From Marivirga arenosa (GTDB taxonomy: Bacteria; Bacteroidota; Bacteroidia; Cytophagales; Cyclobacteriaceae), in assembly GCF_030503875.2 (NCBI RefSeq), contig NZ_CP129968.2, forward strand, positions 3,250,001 through 3,314,000: DNA of 64,000 bases, in the 5' to 3' direction. A program made the position numbers and the translations under genes. Positions within the stretch are counted from its first letter, which is position 1. Every line of letters starts with the position of its first letter. The notes beneath the pieces are model-generated. The model was not told where the DNA came from, made no database searches, and worked only from the letters and a program-made list of their open reading frames with translations. This document shows, piece after piece, positions 16,334-25,392 of this stretch.

Positions 16334-16341
16334 CAAAAGTA
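16334..16341 (-). promoter_or_regulatory. candidate -7 promoter element of the glycosyltransferase operon
   Basis: The minus strand reads TACTTTTG (TAnnTTTG) 16 nt before the ATG at 16317. No -33 TTG at ideal spacing. The short predicted leader supports the 16317 start over 16350. Confidence 0.42.
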
Positions 16342-16512
16342 CAAATTCAAGCGTTCTAATATGTCTTACTTTAGACAAAAATCCTGTTTAACTTATAAAA
16401 AATAACTATTCCAAGATATGTGAATCATATCCTGCAGTCCTTTTGTCAGTTTGTATTGTAATTAAATGTCATTTTGACCTATATCAGCAAGTTTTCTTAT
16501 TTGGAACAAGCT

Positions 16513-16530
16513 TTGATGTAAGTACATCAA
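16513..16530 (+). promoter_or_regulatory. perfect palindrome upstream of the Hsp20-like gene (possible operator)
   Basis: Arms TTGATGTA and TACATCAA flank a 2-nt spacer; the site ends 21 nt before the ATG. It looks like a dimeric-regulator site, or a 5-6-bp RNA hairpin in the leader. The rest of the 234-nt gap 16318-16551 holds only the promoter element for the divergent operon. Confidence 0.5.
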
Positions 16531-16551
16531 TTATTTAAAAATTCAGTGATT

Positions 16552-16944
16552 ATGAATTTATTAGAAAACAAAGACATATTAAGAAGCTTACTATTTCAAG
16601 GCGATCAATTAAATACCCTTGCAGGTGGAATTGCAAAAGTGAATTTCAATATAGAAAATCAAAATGATGGGTTTTTAATTACTGTTGAAGCGCCAGGTAT
16701 TTCAGCAGATCAGCTTAAAGTGATTTCAGAGCGTAATTCGCTTCATATATTTGCAAACATGAATCATCCAGCTGAGAATTTAGGTGTTATGATTCCTTTG
16801 TTTTACAGAAAGGTTGATTTACCAATTTTTGCAAATACAGATGAAGTAGAGGCCGTTCATCATGACAGAAAACTAGAAATTTTTATTCCAATTGGAAAAA
16901 ATAGTGCTAAAAGCAAGAAAGAAATCAATATCAAACAAATATAA
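16552..16944 (+). CDS. Hsp20/alpha-crystallin-like small protein
   Basis: 130 residues from ATG 16552 (a GTG at 16546 is the alternative). The central ~90 residues read as a divergent alpha-crystallin domain: FNIENQNDGFLITVEAPGIS at its start (split: FNIENQNDG, LITVEAPGIS), then RKVDLPIFANTDEVEA and HDRKLEIFIPIG. The last replaces the usual AxxxxGxL signature. Small heat-shock proteins hold unfolding proteins in oligomers. The C-terminal I-x-I anchor may be represented by INIKQI. Expressed alone: palindrome upstream, terminator downstream. Confidence 0.75.
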   Translation: MNLLENKDILRSLLFQGDQLNTLAGGIAKVNFNIENQNDGFLITVEAPGISADQLKVISERNSLHIFANMNHPAENLGVMIPLFYRKVDLPIFANTDEVEAVHHDRKLEIFIPIGKNSAKSKKEINIKQI

Positions 16945-16990
16945 ATCTGCGTGTAGGTTAGGGACCTGCATTGAATTTTAAAATTGACTC

Positions 16991-17025
16991 AAAATCCTCT
17001 TCCAAAGTTTGAAGAGGATTTTTTT
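16991..17025 (+). terminator. Rho-independent terminator after the Hsp20-like gene
   Basis: Perfect 12-bp stem (AAAATCCTCTTC with GAAGAGGATTTT), 8-nt loop, continuing into a T run. It lies inside the apparent N-terminal extension of the next reading frame, which shows that extension is not translated. Confidence 0.92.
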
Positions 17026-17088
17026 ATTCCCAACACTTTGATTAGGTTTATAATATACCAACTATTTACCTACTTAAGAACCAAAACC

Positions 17089-17709
17089 ATGCTTAGTAAA
17101 TTACTTCCCATCCTTATCTTTACCTTGTTTTCAATTACAGTTGCAGCTCAGGAAGAAGCCAAAGTGAATTCCATCTCTTATTTCGCTGGTTCAGGATTTG
17201 GAGGACATGATATGTTACCAGGCAAACATCATTATGTAGGAATCGACCAAAGCATTTGGAAGTTTGTGTACGCCAGCGCTCAGGTAGGTATAATACATGC
17301 AACCAATAAGCGTTATTTTGAATTGGACGATATAAGTCTAGATGAACATTCTTATAATCTAATGATGCAATATGATGTAAATCTTAGAATAAAATTAGGA
17401 CCGATTACCATAACCCCTCATGTAGGTTTAATTGGTCGTTATTCGGATGAAGTTAGGTATTTACATGGTTCGAACCAACCTCCAGAAACACCAATAGAAG
17501 ATTTTCTATCTTATAGAAAAGTAGCATTCTCAGGCTTAAGTTATGGAAAGGCAGTTGGGGTGAATTTTGAATTCATGATTTTTGACCATACCTCTTTTGG
17601 AGTCAGAACTGATATTCAAGAATACAACAATAATCCAACTAGTTTAAGCACCTATGCTTTTCAAATAAGAACTAACATACAAAAGCTCATTAATGAATTT
17701 AAAAAGTAA
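17089..17709 (+). CDS. secreted/outer-membrane beta-barrel-like protein of unknown function
   Basis: 206 residues from ATG 17089. A signal peptide (MLSKLLPILIFTLF, cleavage near VAAQ) is followed by alternating beta-strand-like sequence with many Tyr, Phe and Gly residues, for example FAGSGFGGHDML, ITPHVGLIGRYSD and FEFMIFDHTSFGVRTD. This resembles small outer-membrane beta-barrel families of Bacteroidota. The open frame runs back to 16984, but that part contains the preceding terminator and lacks a signal, so 17089 is chosen. It converges on dnaE with 11 nt between the stops. No function can be assigned. Confidence 0.72.
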   Translation: MLSKLLPILIFTLFSITVAAQEEAKVNSISYFAGSGFGGHDMLPGKHHYVGIDQSIWKFVYASAQVGIIHATNKRYFELDDISLDEHSYNLMMQYDVNLRIKLGPITITPHVGLIGRYSDEVRYLHGSNQPPETPIEDFLSYRKVAFSGLSYGKAVGVNFEFMIFDHTSFGVRTDIQEYNNNPTSLSTYAFQIRTNIQKLINEFKK

Positions 17710-17720
17710 TAGAATCTAAA

Positions 17721-20700
17721 TTATGTCAAAATTCTATAATTCAAATCTGGAATTCTTCCTAAACCTTCTAATAACTCATTACTAGGGTTCACCTTATATT
17801 TTCTAGATTTGGTTTCAACTCTGTAGCCATTTGTTTTATCAAGTAATTCTAATTTTACTTCACATTCGCCCTTAAAGGTTTGGCATAAGTTATCTAATTC
17901 TACAATTAAATCTTCAGTAATAGCATTCAGATCTAAACTGATCGATAAACTTTTAGTACGTTTATCTCTTAATTCCGACAGGAGTTCGATATTACTAATC
18001 TTGAATTCTAAGCCTTGATCTCCCCACTTTTTACGAGCTACTCTTCCTGAAATAAAGATAAACCAACCATTTTCTAAGAATTGCTTATTGCCTAAATAAT
18101 CATCTCCAAAAAGGAAAAAGGTAAACGATCCACCGTAATCTTCTAGTTGTAGGGTACCAAAAGGTTTACCAGTTTTGGTTTGCCTATGAGCAACGGCAGT
18201 TACTATTCCCCCTACTTTCACTTCATTTTTGGCAGCAAGACTTTCTAAATCATTTAACTCTGAAACTGGAGTATTGCAGAAACTTTCCATCTCAAATTTA
18301 AACTCATCCAACGGATGACCGGAAATGAAGAGCCCTACTACTTCTTTCTCAATATTTAGTTTTTCTAGCTCAGAATAAGGCTCCATCTCAGCCACTTTCG
18401 GTGGCGGAATGGCAACACCTGCATCTCCACCAAAAAGTGATGTCTGAGCGCTGTCTTTCTCTTGCTGAAGCTTTTGAGCATATTTAATTATTTTTTCAAT
18501 GAGTGTTCCTTCACCATTATCAGATACTAAGAATTGTTTTCTGTGATAATCTTTAAAGCAATCAAAGCCTCCTGCCATAGCTAAGGCTTCAAAAGTCTTT
18601 TTATTCACGCTTTTTAAAGGTATTCTTTCTGCAAAATCAAAAACATCCTTGTACTGACCATTTTCTTTTCGCTCTTGGATTATACTTTCAACAGCTGCAG
18701 CACCTGCTCCCTTAATTGCAGCTAAACCAAAACGAATCTGACCATTTTCATTTACTGTAAACCCTGCATTTGATTCATTAATATCAGGACCTAAAACTTC
18801 AATACCGGCTCGCTTACATTCTTCCATAAAGAAAGTAACATCAGTGATCTGGTTCATATTATTACTCAGTACTGATGCCATGTATTCTGCTGGATAGTGA
18901 GCTTTTAAATAAGCCGTTTGGTAAGCTACCCAAGCATAGCAAGTTGAATGAGATTTATTAAATGCATATGCTGCAAATGCTTCCCAGTCTTTCCAGATTT
19001 TTTCTAAAACATCTTTTGGATGACCTTTTTCTGCACCCTGATTAATGAATTTAGGCTTTAATTCTTCTAGTAAAGCAAATATCTTTTTACCCATTGCTTT
19101 ACGCAAAACATCCGCTTCACCTTTGGTAAAACCTGCAAGCTTTTGAGAAAGCAACATCACCTGCTCCTGATAAACCGTAATACCATAGGTCTCCTTCAGA
19201 TATTCTTCCATTTCAGGAAGGTCATAGCTGATCTCCTCTCGACCATTTTTACGATTAACGAAATTAGGAATGTATTCTAATGGACCAGGACGATAAAGGG
19301 CATTCATCGCAATCAAATCCGAGAACTCTGTTGGTTTTAATTCTCGTAAATATTTCTGCATACCAGGAGATTCATATTGGAAAATACCAACCGTTTCTCC
19401 TCGCTGGAATAGCTCATAGGTTTGCTGATCATCTATTGGAAAGGCATCAGGGTCTAGTTTAACCCCATGTCTTTCTTCTACAATCCTGACTGCATCCTTT
19501 ATTAGAGTTAGGGTTTTTAAACCCAAGAAATCCATTTTTAGTAAACCAGCATTTTCCACCACAGCATTATCAAACTGGGTGCAATACATGTCAGAATCCT
19601 TGGCTAAAGCTACAGGAACAAATTTTGTAATATCATCTGGTGTAATAATTACACCGCAAGCATGTATTCCTGTATTACGAACAGAACCTTCTAATACTCT
19701 AGCTTGATTAATCACCTTAGCGGAAGCATCATTAGCTTTAGCAAGATTTAATAATTCTTCTGCTTTGCTGATGGCCTCACCATTATTCTTAAGCTTTGCT
19801 GAAAGTTTCTTTTTATCAGGCGCTAAATCAAAAAGTGCTTTTAATTTTATATCTGGCACCAGCTTCGCAATTCTATCAGCATCCATCAATGGTAATTCCA
19901 TGACTCTGGCAGTATCACGAATTGCAGATTTAGCTGCCATGGTACCATAAGTGGTGATTTGGGCTACTTGATTGGCTCCATATTTATCAATTACATAATC
20001 GATAACTTTTTGTCTACCATGATCATCAAAGTCAATATCAATATCGGGTAATGAAACCCTGTCTGGATTTAAGAAACGCTCAAATAGTAAATCGTATTTA
20101 ACTGGATCGATATTCGTAATTCCGATACAATAGGCTACTGCTGAACCAGCAGCTGACCCCCTACCCGGCCCAACTGATACTCCCATTTCGCGAGCGGCTG
20201 TAGTGAAATCCTGTACAATCAAGAAATAACCAGGATATCCCGTTCTTTCTATTGTTTCTAGCTCAAAGTTGAGCCTTTCTTCAATTTCAGGAGTAATGGT
20301 TTCATATCTCTTTCTGGCACCTTCAAACGTAATATGTTTTAAATAGGCATTTTCACCTCTATTTCCACCATCCTCAGCATCTTTAGGATCAACAAATTCT
20401 TCTGGAATATCATATTTAGGAAGAAGTACATCTCTTGCTAACTCGAATCCTTCAATTTTCTCAGCTATCTCAGCAGTACAAGCAATTGCTTCAGGATAAT
20501 CAGCAAAAAGCTTTTTCATTTCATCAGGTGACTTGATGTAGAATTCATCATTGGGTAAACCAAAACGATATTCTCTTCCTCTTTTGCCTACATATTTTTT
20601 AGGTTTCCCTTGAGCACCTGTAGTTTCTCCATCCTTTACACAAAGTAAAATATCCTGCGCTTCCGCATCTTCCTTATTGGTGTAATACGTATTATTAGCA

Positions 20701-22022
20701 GCAAAATATTTAACATCATATTTCTTAGCAAACTTCAATAAAACTTCATTTACTTTTTGCTCTTCAGGGATACCATGTTGGTTTAATTCAATGTAAAAAT
20801 CCTCTCCAAATTGTTCTTTCCACCATACAAAAGCCTCTTCAGCTTGTGCCTCACCTGCATTCAGAATTAAAAAAGGAACCTCACCCCACAATCCACCTGT
20901 AGTAGCAATAATATCTCCTTTGTATTGAACTAAAGCTTCTCTATCAATTCTTGGAACGTAGTAGAAGCCTTCTACAAAAGCGATAGAGGATAATTTAGCC
21001 AGATTATGATAACCTGCCTTATTCTTAGCTAACAAAACGGTTTGGAAGCCATCATCCTTATTTTTTTTATTTTTTCTATCCTGCGTTAAGAAAAATTCAC
21101 AGCCCACAATGGGTTTAATTCCAGCCTTATTAGCATCTCGTACAAAATTATAAGCTCCCATCATGTTACCATGATCTGTCATGGCTATTGCAGGCATCCC
21201 TAAATCTTTTGCTTTATTTACCATTGAAGGGATTTCTGTAGTAGACTGCAAAATAGAAAACTGAGTATGACAATGCAGGTGTACAAAAGGCGTTTCGCTT
21301 AATTGTGAGATATCTGCATTTTTAGCTTGCTTTAAAGCATCAGCTGCTGCCTTTTCTTCATTTTTCGAGCTTGAAGCAAAATTTGCAGCATCTAATTTAG
21401 GTGGCTCATAATTAATAGCTTCAATAGGGGTATCGCCTAATGGTTGAACCGCTTTTTCAGAAATTAAGCCAAAGAAACATTTTGCAGTAGCATCAACATC
21501 ATATGCAGCATCATGCGCATCAGCAAAATCTTTTCCAAATAGCTTTTGGTGAAGCTCTGTTAATGTAGGCCATTTGTATTGTCCTCCTCTCCCACCAGGT
21601 ATTTTACAGAAATTTGTACCTGCATCTTTGGTATCGATTATCGGCTTATCCGTTAATACAGTTTCCGATAGTTCTTTGCGAAGCATCTCTGCTCCCATAA
21701 TTGAAATATCAAAGCCTATATTATGACCTACTACAACATCTGTCTTTTCTAATATGGCTTTAAAGGCTTCCAGTACTTCAGTTAGTGGCTTACCCTCTTT
21801 ATGTGCTCTTTCGGTTGAGATTCCATGAACCTTCTCAGCATTGTATGGAATATCGAAACCCTCTGGAATAATGATATGATTTTGAGCATCTAATAACTCA
21901 CCCTTTGCGCCATGTAATTGCCAGGCAATTTGCACACATCTTGGCCAATTATCTGCATCACTCAATGGAGCATTATAATTTTTGGGAAGTCCTGTGGTCT
22001 CGGTATCGTAAATTAAATACAT
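17721..22022 (-). CDS. dnaE: DNA polymerase III alpha subunit with fused N-terminal 3'-5' exonuclease
   Basis: 1433 residues, about 250 longer than ordinary DnaE. Residues 1-185 form a DnaQ-like DEDDh exonuclease: D6 and E8 in DTETTG, GHNIGFD at 99-105, and HDAAYD at 170-175. A low-complexity linker follows, then the PHP domain (HLHCH, 248-252; MTDHGNMMGA), the palm with GPGRGSAAGS and the catalytic PDIDIDFDD, MDFLGLKTLTLI, the finger/beta-binding region and a C-terminal OB fold (VKVGGIVTAVAHR). It is the replicative polymerase, here with proofreading in cis. Its loader subunit dnaX is 13 kb away. Confidence 0.96.
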   Translation of the reverse strand: MYLIYDTETTGLPKNYNAPLSDADNWPRCVQIAWQLHGAKGELLDAQNHIIIPEGFDIPYNAEKVHGISTERAHKEGKPLTEVLEAFKAILEKTDVVVGHNIGFDISIMGAEMLRKELSETVLTDKPIIDTKDAGTNFCKIPGGRGGQYKWPTLTELHQKLFGKDFADAHDAAYDVDATAKCFFGLISEKAVQPLGDTPIEAINYEPPKLDAANFASSSKNEEKAAADALKQAKNADISQLSETPFVHLHCHTQFSILQSTTEIPSMVNKAKDLGMPAIAMTDHGNMMGAYNFVRDANKAGIKPIVGCEFFLTQDRKNKKNKDDGFQTVLLAKNKAGYHNLAKLSSIAFVEGFYYVPRIDREALVQYKGDIIATTGGLWGEVPFLILNAGEAQAEEAFVWWKEQFGEDFYIELNQHGIPEEQKVNEVLLKFAKKYDVKYFAANNTYYTNKEDAEAQDILLCVKDGETTGAQGKPKKYVGKRGREYRFGLPNDEFYIKSPDEMKKLFADYPEAIACTAEIAEKIEGFELARDVLLPKYDIPEEFVDPKDAEDGGNRGENAYLKHITFEGARKRYETITPEIEERLNFELETIERTGYPGYFLIVQDFTTAAREMGVSVGPGRGSAAGSAVAYCIGITNIDPVKYDLLFERFLNPDRVSLPDIDIDFDDHGRQKVIDYVIDKYGANQVAQITTYGTMAAKSAIRDTARVMELPLMDADRIAKLVPDIKLKALFDLAPDKKKLSAKLKNNGEAISKAEELLNLAKANDASAKVINQARVLEGSVRNTGIHACGVIITPDDITKFVPVALAKDSDMYCTQFDNAVVENAGLLKMDFLGLKTLTLIKDAVRIVEERHGVKLDPDAFPIDDQQTYELFQRGETVGIFQYESPGMQKYLRELKPTEFSDLIAMNALYRPGPLEYIPNFVNRKNGREEISYDLPEMEEYLKETYGITVYQEQVMLLSQKLAGFTKGEADVLRKAMGKKIFALLEELKPKFINQGAEKGHPKDVLEKIWKDWEAFAAYAFNKSHSTCYAWVAYQTAYLKAHYPAEYMASVLSNNMNQITDVTFFMEECKRAGIEVLGPDINESNAGFTVNENGQIRFGLAAIKGAGAAAVESIIQERKENGQYKDVFDFAERIPLKSVNKKTFEALAMAGGFDCFKDYHRKQFLVSDNGEGTLIEKIIKYAQKLQQEKDSAQTSLFGGDAGVAIPPPKVAEMEPYSELEKLNIEKEVVGLFISGHPLDEFKFEMESFCNTPVSELNDLESLAAKNEVKVGGIVTAVAHRQTKTGKPFGTLQLEDYGGSFTFFLFGDDYLGNKQFLENGWFIFISGRVARKKWGDQGLEFKISNIELLSELRDKRTKSLSISLDLNAITEDLIVELDNLCQTFKGECEVKLELLDKTNGYRVETKSRKYKVNPSNELLEGLGRIPDLNYRILT

Positions 22023-22150
22023 AGAATTATAGCTGAGAAGAAAATATTTTTGAGAATTTGAAATTAGTGAAACACCAGCAAAAACGGAAAGCTAAAAAAT
22101 GAAATCTTATCAAATTTTCGATGGATATTAAACTGAAACGTTAGTTTCTT

Positions 22151-23368
22151 TTAATCAAACCGAATGGCTTTTATAGGCTTCATTCGAGCTATAAACCAGA
22201 CGGGTATAAACAATGATATTAGAACAACAATTAGTACAAGTAAATTCAATCCTAATATCATTCTAAAATCCCAAAGAATAGGAACAAAATCCATATAGTA
22301 GTTCTCTTGATCGAGTGGGATTAGATGAAAATAATATTGCAAAACTGCCGCCCCAATAGCCACTAAATTACCCCATAATAATCCTTTAAAAGTTAGTCGT
22401 AGTCCACTCATCAAAAAGACTTTCCTAATTAATCTATTTTGAGCTCCCATCGATTTCAACATTCCAATCATTGGAGTTCTTTCCATTGTTAAAATGAAGA
22501 TAACAGCCACCATGTTGAAGCAAGCAACAAAAAGTATTAAGGCTAAAAATAACTGGACGTTTTGTTTTAATAATTCAAGCCATTCAAAATATTGCGGATA
22601 TTTTTTATTGGTAAGATTCACAAAGTGATCTGCTTCTACTGCATCAAAAACAACAGATTCAGCTTCCTCTTCATCAGCATCATCGTTTAAAAAAACTTCA
22701 TAACTTCCGACTTGATCATCGGACCAATCATTAAGACGCTGAATCATTTTAATATCTCCAATGATGATTCGCTCGTCAAAATCTTCTAAACCAGTTTCAT
22801 ATATTCCCACTATCTCTAATTGTCTGTAGCGTGGCGGATTTTGGACAAAATACATAATCACTTTTTGTCCCATTTCTAACTTTAATAGTTTAGAAATCTC
22901 TTTACTGATAATGATCTCGGTTGTATAGCTATCAGTTTCTAACTTAGGGAATCTTCCTTCAATTAAATTAGATTTGAAGTTGGTCGAGTCATAATCTACT
23001 CCAATCCCTTTAATGACAACGCCTTCTACCGCCTCCTCAGTCTTTAATAATCCAGCCTTATAAGCGATACCTTGAACATGATCAATAAAGGGAAAATTCT
23101 TATGATTTTGAAAAAAGTCAGTTTCAGTAGAAATTGGAGATTCATCAAACGAGTTGCTTAAAGTATATTTGGTCACTTGCATATGACCTGCAAAACTGTA
23201 AACCTTATCTTTTATGGTTTTCTGAAAACCTCCTAAAATTAATAATGCCAATAGCATTATACCTAATCCTATGGCAATACTGCTAATTGCAATCTTGTAA
23301 ATACTAGCTGAAAATTGCCCAGTTTTAGAATTAATCGTACGTTTCGCTATAAAATCAGGTAGATTCAA
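22151..23368 (-). CDS. ABC transporter permease, LolC/LolE type, TTG start
   Basis: 405 residues with the MacB/FtsX layout: one N-terminal helix (IAISSIAIGLGIMLLALLIL, about 26-45), a ~220-residue periplasmic domain, then three C-terminal helices. The opening FIAKRTINSKTGQFS and the MERTPMIGMLKSMGA coupling helix are as in LolC/LolE, which extract lipoproteins from the inner membrane towards LolA. No ATPase (LolD) gene lies next to it. TTG at 23368 is the only sensible start. It is divergent from the NamZ-like gene with just 22 nt between starts. Confidence 0.88.
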   Translation of the reverse strand: MNLPDFIAKRTINSKTGQFSASIYKIAISSIAIGLGIMLLALLILGGFQKTIKDKVYSFAGHMQVTKYTLSNSFDESPISTETDFFQNHKNFPFIDHVQGIAYKAGLLKTEEAVEGVVIKGIGVDYDSTNFKSNLIEGRFPKLETDSYTTEIIISKEISKLLKLEMGQKVIMYFVQNPPRYRQLEIVGIYETGLEDFDERIIIGDIKMIQRLNDWSDDQVGSYEVFLNDDADEEEAESVVFDAVEADHFVNLTNKKYPQYFEWLELLKQNVQLFLALILFVACFNMVAVIFILTMERTPMIGMLKSMGAQNRLIRKVFLMSGLRLTFKGLLWGNLVAIGAAVLQYYFHLIPLDQENYYMDFVPILWDFRMILGLNLLVLIVVLISLFIPVWFIARMKPIKAIRFD

Positions 23369-23378
23369 GAATAAACTA

Positions 23379-23386
23379 TATTTTTG
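23379..23386 (+). promoter_or_regulatory. candidate -7 promoter element abutting the NamZ-like start codon
   Basis: TATTTTTG matches TAnnTTTG and ends 4 nt before the ATG at 23391, so the transcript would begin at or near the start codon. The whole divergent gap is only 22 nt. Confidence 0.45.
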
Positions 23387-23390
23387 ATTT

Positions 23391-24575
23391 ATGATTCAAA
23401 CTGCAAATTACAATATCATAAGGAAACTCATTCCGCTTTTGGGACTAATTTTTCTGCTTTTAATAAATGCTTGCATGGCTCAAGAGAAACCACCCGTTCC
23501 AGGTGCTTATAAGATGAATGAATATTTGAAAATATTGGAAGGTAAAAAAGTGGGAATGGTAGTGAATCAAACCTCTGTGATTAATGATACTCATCTAGTG
23601 GATTCTTTAAGATCCTATGATATTAATATTAAAAAAGTTTTTGCTCCAGAGCATGGTTTTAGAGGAAAAGCAGATGCAGGCGCTACTGTGAAATCTGGCT
23701 ACGATGAGAAAACTGGCTTGCCTATCATTTCATTATATGGAAAAAACAAAAAACCAAGTAAAGAGCAGATTGAAGACCTAGATATCATAATATTTGATAT
23801 TCAGGATGTTGGTACCCGTTTTTACACCTATATCAGTACTATGCATTATGTTATGGAAGCATGTGCTGAAAATAATGTAGAATTATTGATTTTAGATCGC
23901 CCGAATCCTAATGGAATGTATGTTGATGGACCGATTCTAGAAATGGAAAACCAATCTTTTGTGGGTATGCATCCTATCCCAATTCTTCATGGACTAACAG
24001 TTGGTGAACTAGCAAATATGATTGAGGGAGAAAAATGGTTGAAAAATGAAGTGAGTTGTAATTTTATGGTTATTAAGAATCAAAATTACTCGCATCAATC
24101 AACGTATTCATTACCAATAAAACCCTCTCCAAATCTTCCTAACGATTTAAGTATTGCTTTATATCCATCTTTATGCCTTTTCGAAGGCACAGTTGTGAGT
24201 GTGGGAAGAGGAACTAAAAAACCTTTTCAGCAAATAGGGCATCCGACTCTAACAAATTACACTCATCATTTCACTCCTGTGAGTATGCCAGGAAGTAGCA
24301 AATACCCTCCTTTTGAAAATGAAAAATGTTTTGGTTTAGATTTTACTTCAAAGGAATTTGAGAATGGTTTCACATTGAAATATCTGATTGATTTTTACAA
24401 TGCCTTTCCGAATAAAGATGAATTTTTCAACAATTTCTTTATAAAGTTAGCTGGTACAGAATCCTTGCAAAAACAAATTGAAGCTGGATTTTCAGAAGAT
24501 GAGATTAGAATGAGTTGGCAAGCTGAGCTTGAAGCTTACAGAAAAAAAAGAGAGAAATATTTAATTTACAAATAA
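23391..24575 (+). CDS. DUF1343/NamZ-family exo-beta-N-acetylmuramidase, lipoprotein
   Basis: 394 residues. The signal sequence ends in a lipobox (LINAC, Cys about residue 28), predicting a lipid anchor. The DUF1343 (GH171) core shows VGMVVNQTSV, FAPEHGFRG, DIQDVGTRFYTYI, LDRPNPNGM and the C-terminal region with GTKKPFQQIGHP. Characterised members (NamZ of Bacillus subtilis and Tannerella forsythia) remove terminal MurNAc from peptidoglycan fragments for recycling. No muramyl-recycling genes (murQ, nagZ) are adjacent. The start is fixed by the signal peptide. Confidence 0.88.
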   Translation: MIQTANYNIIRKLIPLLGLIFLLLINACMAQEKPPVPGAYKMNEYLKILEGKKVGMVVNQTSVINDTHLVDSLRSYDINIKKVFAPEHGFRGKADAGATVKSGYDEKTGLPIISLYGKNKKPSKEQIEDLDIIIFDIQDVGTRFYTYISTMHYVMEACAENNVELLILDRPNPNGMYVDGPILEMENQSFVGMHPIPILHGLTVGELANMIEGEKWLKNEVSCNFMVIKNQNYSHQSTYSLPIKPSPNLPNDLSIALYPSLCLFEGTVVSVGRGTKKPFQQIGHPTLTNYTHHFTPVSMPGSSKYPPFENEKCFGLDFTSKEFENGFTLKYLIDFYNAFPNKDEFFNNFFIKLAGTESLQKQIEAGFSEDEIRMSWQAELEAYRKKREKYLIYK

Positions 24576-24786
24576 ACCCATTCCATAATAGGATTTTTAA
24601 AGAGTTGGTTTTCAATATATTGAAAGTAACACAACTAATTTTTAAATAAAAAAATCAGACACTCACTAAAATTTCAAGCTCAAAAATTTGTAAAAAAAAG
24701 TATGACATTAATCATGTTTGCTCCTTACTAATCTCAGTGCAAGGTCGCTCTGTTTAACCGATTTTTGTATAAAACAATTGGAAAAG

Positions 24787-25392
24787 ATGGAAGGCACTGT
24801 AGTTAAAAGTCAAGAAAAGAGTACTAAAGTAGATGATTGGAAAGCTGCAAGATCATTTTATTCCTGTAAAAATGGCATATGTGATGGTTGTCTTTCAAAA
24901 TATGAATTTAAAAACCAACTCATTTTACCATTGTCTAAACTGAGTGACAAAGACTTTAAATTTGATATTAACAACTTTATCAAAAGCCTTGCTAAATTCA
25001 AAAGACCTATTTTATTCTACCATCAAAATATCCCCATTGAACAAAATGCCTTAATTAAATTCACAGGTCATGAAAACTTTGAAGATTCATTTAAAGTTTT
25101 AAAACCCTTTTTGCCTGAAACCACTATTCCTGCAACCATTATTTCACCTTACAACCTAAGTAAAAATAATAGACTAAAGGAGCAGCAATTAGTGAAACTA
25201 ACAAAGAAATTTTTTGAACCTTTGGGCTTCATAAAACTTCATTTACATTCTGTTGCAGAATTTCACAATTATGGTAAACAAGAAAATATAGGCTTACTCT
25301 GCATGCCGTTAAAAGATTTACCTGATTACATTCAGTTTGCTAGAAATGCAGAAGCAATTGATGAGATTATCCCAACAATTTTTCAGCCTTAA
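24787..25392 (+). CDS. hypothetical protein with a Cys cluster
   Basis: 201 residues from ATG 24787; I do not recognise the family. The N-terminal part has a C-x4-C-x2-C cluster ([10 protein letters not shown]), which could bind a metal. The remainder is soluble, mixed alpha/beta, with His-rich [16 protein letters not shown] near residue 150. The frame is open back to a TTG at 24718, but that stretch uses codons rare in neighbouring genes (AGG, TCG, several CTC), so I do not include it. The gene converges on queG with a 4-nt overlap of the 3' ends. No signal peptide or membrane segment. Confidence 0.65.
   Translation: MEGTVVKSQEKSTKVDDWKAARSFYSCKNGICDGCLSKYEFKNQLILPLSKLSDKDFKFDINNFIKSLAKFKRPILFYHQNIPIEQNALIKFTGHENFEDSFKVLKPFLPETTIPATIISPYNLSKNNRLKEQQLVKLTKKFFEPLGFIKLHLHSVAEFHNYGKQENIGLLCMPLKDLPDYIQFARNAEAIDEIIPTIFQP

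Noticed and set aside
16318..16350. Earlier ATG of the DPM-like glycosyltransferase
   Set aside because: It overlaps a TAnnTTTG element and adds residues not seen in the family.
16513..16530. FNR/CRP-type box (TTGAT...ATCAA) upstream of the Hsp20-like gene
   Set aside because: The half-sites are 8 nt apart instead of the 4 nt of an FNR box; kept only as an unspecified palindrome.
16984..17088. N-terminal extension of the secreted protein at 17089
   Set aside because: It spans a strong Rho-independent terminator and lacks a signal peptide; the signal begins at 17089.
22130..22150. GAAAC/GTTTC stem after the LolC/E gene as a terminator
   Set aside because: Only 5 bp and no T run on the minus strand.
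24718..24786. TTG-started extension of the unknown protein
   Set aside because: Codon use (AGG, TCG, CTC) differs from neighbours and no promoter or coupling supports it.
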